DNA of 64,000 nucleotides from Actinoplanes octamycinicus (lineage in GTDB: Bacteria; Actinomycetota; Actinomycetes; Mycobacteriales; Micromonosporaceae), in the NCBI RefSeq assembly GCF_014205225.1, contig NZ_JACHNB010000001.1, forward strand, positions 2,232,001 through 2,296,000, in the 5' to 3' direction. Position numbers and translations under genes: made by a program. Shown one piece after another: positions 59,762-64,000 of this stretch. Every line of letters starts with the position of its first letter. Position 1 is the stretch's first letter. The notes under the pieces were generated by a model, which saw nothing but the letters and a program-made list of their open reading frames with translations, had not been told where the DNA came from and made no database searches.

Positions 59762-60939
59762 TCTTTCGATTCGGGGTTGCGGGTGACCTCACGGCGCCGT
59801 CCGAGGATCGGCTCACCGTCGGGGATCCGCGGATCGTCGACTTCCTCGCCAAGCTGGCCCGCAAGCTGCTCACCCCGGCGCTCGCCCGGCGGCACCCGGA
59901 GCTGGGCTCGCTCGGCTACTTCCTGCGCCCGGCCGAGCTCCGCCGCGCGGTGGCGCGGATGCAGCGGGACGACGCGCTGGTCTTCCCGCGCGGCACCGTC
60001 TTCCACCTGCCACCGGCCAACGTGGACACCATCTTCGTGTACTCCTGGGCGCTCTCCGCGCTGGCCGGCAACCACAACGTGGTCCGGATCTCGACCCGGG
60101 CGGCCGGCGCCGCCGAGGCCATCTTCGACGCGCTGAACGCGGTGGACGCCGACCCGGTGATCGCCCGCACCCAGCGGATGGTCACCTACGGCCGGGACGA
60201 CGCGATCACCGCGGCGCTGAGCCGGTGGGCCGACCTGCGGGTGATCTGGGGCGGCGACGCGGCGGTGGACGCCATCCGCCGGCACCCGCTGCGCCCGTCG
60301 GCCCGCGACCTGACCTTCCCGGACCGCACCTCCTGGGCGGTCCTCTCGGTGCCCGGCTGGCGGGCCGCCGACCCGGCCGCCCGCCGGGCCGCGGTGACCG
60401 GATTCGCCAACGACGCGTACTGGTTCGACCAGGCCGCCTGTTCGTCCCCGCGGACCGTCTTCCTGATCGGTGACGGCGACCTCGACGCGGTCCGGCGGGA
60501 GTTTCTCGACCTGCTGCTCGATGTCGTCGACCAGCGCGGCTGGACGGTGGACGCGGCGATGGCGGTGGAGAAGCGGGTGCACGCCTACGGGCTGGCGGCG
60601 ACCGGCGCGGCCACCGCGGTGAGCTTCCCGGACAACCGGATCACCGCGCTGACGCTGACCGGATCGGATCAGGTGCCGCGGCGCTGGATCGGGGCCGGCG
60701 CGTTCCCGTTCGCGCACGCCGGCTCGCTGCTCGACCTGGTGCCGGCGATGACCCGGCAGGACCAGACCGTGAGCCACTTCGGGTTCACCCCGGCCGAGCT
60801 GGGCGAGTTCGCCACCGCGCTGGGCGGCCGCGGAGTGGACCGGATCGTGCCGTTCGGCTCGGCGCTGACCTTCGGCGCGATCTGGGACGGGTACGACCTG
60901 CCCGCCGAGTTCACCCGCCTCACCACCCTGCAGACCTGA
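59758..60939 (+). CDS. LuxC-like acyl-CoA/acyl-protein reductase
   Basis: A 393-residue NADPH-dependent reductase of the LuxC family that turns an activated acyl group into an aldehyde. The active-site cysteine is C228 in 'FDQAACSSPRTVF', equivalent to the acyl-accepting Cys of LuxC; 'NVDTIFVYSWALSALAGNHN' and 'VIWGGDAAVDAIRRHPL' are conserved cofactor-side segments. Translationally coupled to the LuxE-like gene (GTGA). The product aldehyde is unknown; together with the carrier protein and ketoreductase a short hydroxyacyl or 3-hydroxyaldehyde is plausible. Confidence 0.92.
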   Translation: MIFRFGVAGDLTAPSEDRLTVGDPRIVDFLAKLARKLLTPALARRHPELGSLGYFLRPAELRRAVARMQRDDALVFPRGTVFHLPPANVDTIFVYSWALSALAGNHNVVRISTRAAGAAEAIFDALNAVDADPVIARTQRMVTYGRDDAITAALSRWADLRVIWGGDAAVDAIRRHPLRPSARDLTFPDRTSWAVLSVPGWRAADPAARRAAVTGFANDAYWFDQAACSSPRTVFLIGDGDLDAVRREFLDLLLDVVDQRGWTVDAAMAVEKRVHAYGLAATGAATAVSFPDNRITALTLTGSDQVPRRWIGAGAFPFAHAGSLLDLVPAMTRQDQTVSHFGFTPAELGEFATALGGRGVDRIVPFGSALTFGAIWDGYDLPAEFTRLTTLQT

Positions 60940-60950
60940 TCAAGCGAGCG

Positions 60951-63239
60951 ATGACGACAACCCTGGTGGCCCCCGCGGCCACGGAGACGGCGTCCGGCCC
61001 GCCCCGCGCGTGGCGGTCGCTGCTGCCCTGGATCCTCCCGGCGGTGGCGGCGCTCGGGGCGTTGCTGGGCACCGGTACGCCGGCCCGGGACATCGCGGTC
61101 TACGGCGGGTATTTCCTGCTGGCCATCGTCGTACCGGGAACCCTGGTCCTCCGGGCCTTCTTCGGCAGCCGGGGCAACTGGCCGGAGGATCTGGCGCTGG
61201 GCACCGCCACCGGCCTGGTGGTGATGCTGGCCGGGTGGGCGCTGGGTGCGGCGCTGAGCCTGCAGTCGCTGCTGATCGGCTGGCCGGTGCTGGTGGTGCT
61301 GCCGTTCCTGCTGGTGCCCCGGCTGCGGCGGTGCTGGCGGCGGGGCGCGGGGGAGCCGCTGCCGCTCGGCTGGCACGGGGCGATGGCCGCGGTGCTGCTG
61401 CTGGTGATCCTCTGGCTGGCCACCGTCTTCCAGAACTTCCCGCTGCCGCCGGTCCGCTTCGAGTACTACAAGGACCTCTACTACCACCTGGCGCTGGTGC
61501 ACGAGATGACCCGCTCGATGCCGTTCCAGGTGCCGCAGCTGGCCGGGTACGAACTCCGCTACCACTACCTGTCCGACGCGGACCTCGCCACCGCGCACAT
61601 GGTCACCGGGATCGCCCCGACCACGCTGCTCTTCCGGCTGTGGCTGCTGGCGATCACGGTGGCCGGGGTGTTCGCCTTCGCCACCCTGGCCCGGGTGGTC
61701 AGCGGCCGCTGGTGGGCCGCGCCGGTCGCGGCGGCGGCCGGATTCGCCGGGCAGGCGGTGTCGTTCGGCTCGGCGGCCGCCACCTTCAACAGCGGCGGCC
61801 CGGTCACTCTGCTCAGCCCGTCGCAGGACCTCGCCATGCCGCTGATCGCCCTGTTCGCGGTGCTCGCCGTGGACCGGCTGCGCGGCCGCCCGCTGGGCTG
61901 GGGCTGGGCTTTCCTGCCGGTCCTGGCGGTGGCCAACGCCGGCGCCAAGGCGAGCGTGCTGCCCCCGCTCGCGGCCGGCCTGGCGCTGGCCGCGGTGGTG
62001 TCGCTGTGGCGGCGGCGGACGACGCCGTGGGCGGCGGCCGGCCTGTTCGGGGTGACCGCGTTCGGCATGCTGTTCGGGGCCACGTTCTTCGCCGGCGGCG
62101 GGGCGAGCGTGCTCCAGCCGCAACCGTTGGGCACGCTGCGCTGGATGGCCCCGTACACGGAGACGCTGGGCGTGCACGACGGCCCGCGGTGGGGTGGCCT
62201 CGTGCCGCCCGGTATCCAGGACGCCGGCACCACCGGCCGGCTGTTCGTCGCCTGGGTGGTGATCTGGGCGCTCCTGCTGCAGGCGCCCCGATTGATCGGG
62301 TTGGTGCTGCCGCCCCGCACGCGCGGGACCGGTGACCCGGCGCTGCCGCTGATCGCCGGGGTCCTGATCGCCGGCACCGCGGCCACCTGGGTGTTCTGGC
62401 ACCCGACCGCGAGCCAGATCTACTTCTTCGCCGGGGTGATCCCGTTCGGCGCGGTGCTGGCCGCCTGGTCGCTGGCCGACCGCGCCCGTTCCTGGCGGGT
62501 TCCGGTCGCCGGGGCGGTCGCCGGGGCGCTCTGCGCCGTGCTGCTGCCCGACGTCGGCCCGCCGGCCGGCAAGACCGTCGGCGACTGGGCCTGGACCCTG
62601 GCCGTGCCGCTGCTCCGGCTCGCCGCGATCACCGCGGTGGTGGTCGCGGTGGTGCTCGCGGTCCGGCGGGGCCGGGCCCGGCGGGCGCTGCCGGTGGCGC
62701 TGATCGCCGCCACGCTGGGCGCCGGGGTGGCGACCTGCACGGCGCACAACGTCGACGCGGTCCTCGACACCTCGGTGGCCAAGGGCGAGCCGAGATACCA
62801 GGTCACGGCACTGGAGATGCGGGCGGCACGGTGGCTGGACCGCAACGCCGGAGCGAACGACCTGGTGGCGACGAACGTGCACTGCCGGCCGATCAGCGCC
62901 GGACAGCCCTGTGACGCCCGGGCGTTCTGGGTGGCCGGCCTCGGCGGCCGTCGCACGCTCGTGGAGAGCTGGGGTTACAGCGACCAGGCGCTGGCCCGGA
63001 ACGGGACGAACAACCTCAACTACGTCTACGCGCCACCGCCGGACCGGAACGTCTACGCGCTGAACCAGAAGGCCTTCACCACCGGTGACCCGGCGGTCGT
63101 CGCCCGGCTGCGGGACGAGTACGGCGTACGCTGGTTGTTCGCCGACAGCCGGGCCGGAAAGGTGGCGCCGGAGCTGGCCGCGGTCGCCACCGAGCGGCTC
63201 CGTCTCGGTACGGTGACCATCTATGAGCTGGGCCGGTAG
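60951..63239 (+). CDS. large polytopic membrane protein (GT-C-like)
   Basis: A 762-residue protein with about twelve to fourteen hydrophobic helices and a soluble C-terminal part from about residue 600. After TM4 there is a periplasmic loop 'FEYYKDLYYHLALVHEMTRS', whose acidic/His character resembles the catalytic loop of GT-C glycosyltransferases. The soluble end ('RWLDRNAGANDLVATNVHCR', 'YGVRWLFADSRAGKVAPEL') resembles proteins annotated as membrane glycosyltransferase-like. It begins 11 bases after the LuxC-like gene and may be the last gene of that operon, perhaps attaching the product to a glycan or lipid. Confidence 0.78.
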   Translation: MTTTLVAPAATETASGPPRAWRSLLPWILPAVAALGALLGTGTPARDIAVYGGYFLLAIVVPGTLVLRAFFGSRGNWPEDLALGTATGLVVMLAGWALGAALSLQSLLIGWPVLVVLPFLLVPRLRRCWRRGAGEPLPLGWHGAMAAVLLLVILWLATVFQNFPLPPVRFEYYKDLYYHLALVHEMTRSMPFQVPQLAGYELRYHYLSDADLATAHMVTGIAPTTLLFRLWLLAITVAGVFAFATLARVVSGRWWAAPVAAAAGFAGQAVSFGSAAATFNSGGPVTLLSPSQDLAMPLIALFAVLAVDRLRGRPLGWGWAFLPVLAVANAGAKASVLPPLAAGLALAAVVSLWRRRTTPWAAAGLFGVTAFGMLFGATFFAGGGASVLQPQPLGTLRWMAPYTETLGVHDGPRWGGLVPPGIQDAGTTGRLFVAWVVIWALLLQAPRLIGLVLPPRTRGTGDPALPLIAGVLIAGTAATWVFWHPTASQIYFFAGVIPFGAVLAAWSLADRARSWRVPVAGAVAGALCAVLLPDVGPPAGKTVGDWAWTLAVPLLRLAAITAVVVAVVLAVRRGRARRALPVALIAATLGAGVATCTAHNVDAVLDTSVAKGEPRYQVTALEMRAARWLDRNAGANDLVATNVHCRPISAGQPCDARAFWVAGLGGRRTLVESWGYSDQALARNGTNNLNYVYAPPPDRNVYALNQKAFTTGDPAVVARLRDEYGVRWLFADSRAGKVAPELAAVATERLRLGTVTIYELGR

Positions 63240-63300
63240 TCGGGTTAACCCTACTGTCATCCGGGCGGCCCGCAGGATCGGATGGGAGGACTCCGGTGCC

Positions 63301-63306
63301 TAGCGT
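63301..63306 (+). promoter_or_regulatory. -10 box of a leaderless promoter
   Basis: TAGCGT ends seven bases before the ATG at 63314, fitting a leaderless start for the last gene. Confidence 0.5.
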
Positions 63307-63313
63307 CGAAGAC

Positions 63314-64000
63314 ATGGAGACGACGTACGCCGGAGCCCCGGCCACCTACCCGATCGCCCCGGCCCGGCGCTTCCTGCGTCAGCTCGGCGTGGACACGCAG
63401 TACGTGCTGCTCGGCTTCCCGCTCGGGCTGCTCACCATCGTGCTCTGCATGACCGGCTTCGCGCTCGGCCTGGGCACCATGATCATCTGGATCGGGGTGC
63501 CGATCCTGGCCGGCTCGCTCGCGATGTCCCGCGGGTTCGCCCACCTGGAGCGGTTGCGGATCAACCCGGTGCTGCGCCGCCGGGTCCCGCACCCGCGGTA
63601 CCGGACCACCAAGGCCACCAGCTGGATCGGCAAGATGTTCGCCCCGATCGCCGACGGTCAGTCCTGGTTGGACCTGGTGCACGGGATCTTCCGGTTCATC
63701 CCGAGCACGATCGCCTTCTGTTTCACCTTCACCTGGTGGGTCGGCGCGCTGGCCGGGCTGACCTACCCGCTCTACGACTGGGCGCTGCCGCACGTGCCGG
63801 ACAACCAGGAGCTGCCCGAGCTGCTCGGCTTCCCGGACACCGCGGCCGTGCGGATCGTCTTCAACCTGGCGATCGGCCTGTTCTTCGCGATCACCCTGTT
63901 CCCGGTGGTCCGGGGTTCCGCGCTGCTCGAGGCGCAGTTCGCCCGGGGCCTGCTCAGCGGCGTCGGCGAGCTGCGCCGGCAGGTGGCCGAGGCGAACGCC
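63314..64000 (+). CDS. sensor-domain membrane protein, 3'-truncated by window edge
   Basis: The first 229 residues of a protein that continues outside the window. A short polar N-terminus is followed by a pair of membrane helices ('YVLLGFPLGLLTIVLCMTGF' and 'LGTMIIWIGVPILAGSL'), a cytosolic loop with 'RRRVPHPRYRTTKATSWIGK', and a second pair ('FCFTFTWWVGALAGLTYPL' and 'IVFNLAIGLFFAITLFPVVR'). This is the 'Sensor' domain found at the front of actinobacterial two-component histidine kinases. The visible end 'LRRQVAEANA' begins the dimerisation helix, so a kinase is expected beyond. The ATG at 63314 is favoured by a leaderless -10 box; a GTG at 63296 is possible. Confidence 0.85.
   Translation, partial: METTYAGAPATYPIAPARRFLRQLGVDTQYVLLGFPLGLLTIVLCMTGFALGLGTMIIWIGVPILAGSLAMSRGFAHLERLRINPVLRRRVPHPRYRTTKATSWIGKMFAPIADGQSWLDLVHGIFRFIPSTIAFCFTFTWWVGALAGLTYPLYDWALPHVPDNQELPELLGFPDTAAVRIVFNLAIGLFFAITLFPVVRGSALLEAQFARGLLSGVGELRRQVAEANA

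Noticed and set aside
56540..60939. A bioluminescence (lux) operon
   Set aside because: LuxE- and LuxC-like genes are present, but there is no LuxA, LuxB or LuxD; the carrier protein, ketoreductase and ligase point to another pathway.
60669..63260. An 863-codon minus-strand open frame opposite the large membrane protein
   Set aside because: Shadow frame; the plus strand shows regular transmembrane segments and a four-base-overlap operon leading to it.
1..64000. tRNA or rRNA genes
   Set aside because: No cloverleaf, conserved T-loop (GGTTCGAATC-type) with acceptor pairing, or rRNA core sequence was noticed in the intergenic regions; a tRNAscan run would settle it.

Overview
The window comes from a very G+C-rich, high-GC Gram-positive actinobacterium, most likely a Micromonosporaceae member such as Actinoplanes. 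The reasons are a sepH (DUF3071) cell-division gene, DUF3027 and DUF2530 genes, futalosine hydrolase of the futalosine menaquinone route, two c-di-AMP (ydaO-type) riboswitches on secreted coiled-coil proteins, frequent GTG starts, and many TANNNT boxes 6-8 bases before start codons (leaderless mRNA). The genus is inferred from gene content; no rRNA or tRNA gene was recognised. No transposase, integrase, phage gene or CRISPR array was seen.

Layout. 1-5.6 kb: an MFS permease with a GH1 beta-glucosidase, then a TetR gene embedded in four different short tandem-repeat arrays, then another MFS permease. 5.8-13.4 kb: mqnB, a long-tailed MFS protein, DUF3027/DUF2530, an NCS2 purine permease, and a MarR-MFS pair with a visible operator. 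13.5-24.4 kb: housekeeping block (2'-5' RNA ligase-like gene, sepH, serC, citrate synthase, pdxH, aldose epimerase, nitroreductase, DUF4230, PspC). 24.6-32.5 kb: a CDP-alcohol phosphatidyltransferase fusion whose 3' end is duplicated downstream as 92-base repeats, an MsiK/UgpC-type ATPase, an RsbW-like protein, and a beta-phosphoglucomutase plus GH65 phosphorylase operon. 32.5-35.1 kb: two divergent paralogous secreted proteins, each behind its own c-di-AMP riboswitch. 35.2-49.9 kb: regulators, a polysaccharide ABC exporter (TagGH/Wzm-Wzt type), MFS drug exporters, cysteine dioxygenase plus rhodanese, a neprosin-like secreted protein, an ECF sigma/anti-sigma pair, an S66 peptidase and small enzymes.

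49.9-60.9 kb is the most unusual part. A minus-strand operon encodes pseudaminic-acid-type enzymes (PseB, PseC, a cytidylyltransferase, a PseG-like hydrolase) together with an unrecognised gene and a degenerate methyltransferase/kinase-like fusion. A divergent plus-strand operon encodes an acyl carrier protein, ketoreductase, AMP-ligase, LuxE-like acyl-protein synthetase and LuxC-like reductase, each overlapping the next by four bases. No PseI or PseH gene accompanies them. The inference is a system that builds an acylated or aldehyde-bearing amino sugar for a glycan, possibly on flagellin or a surface polymer. A large membrane protein and the start of a sensor-type membrane protein close the window.

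A recurring theme is tandem duplication at gene ends: units of 14, 15, 16, about 30, 31, 49-50, 89 and 92 bases lie just after or between genes, several starting at a stop codon. Seven MFS permeases occur in 64 kb.
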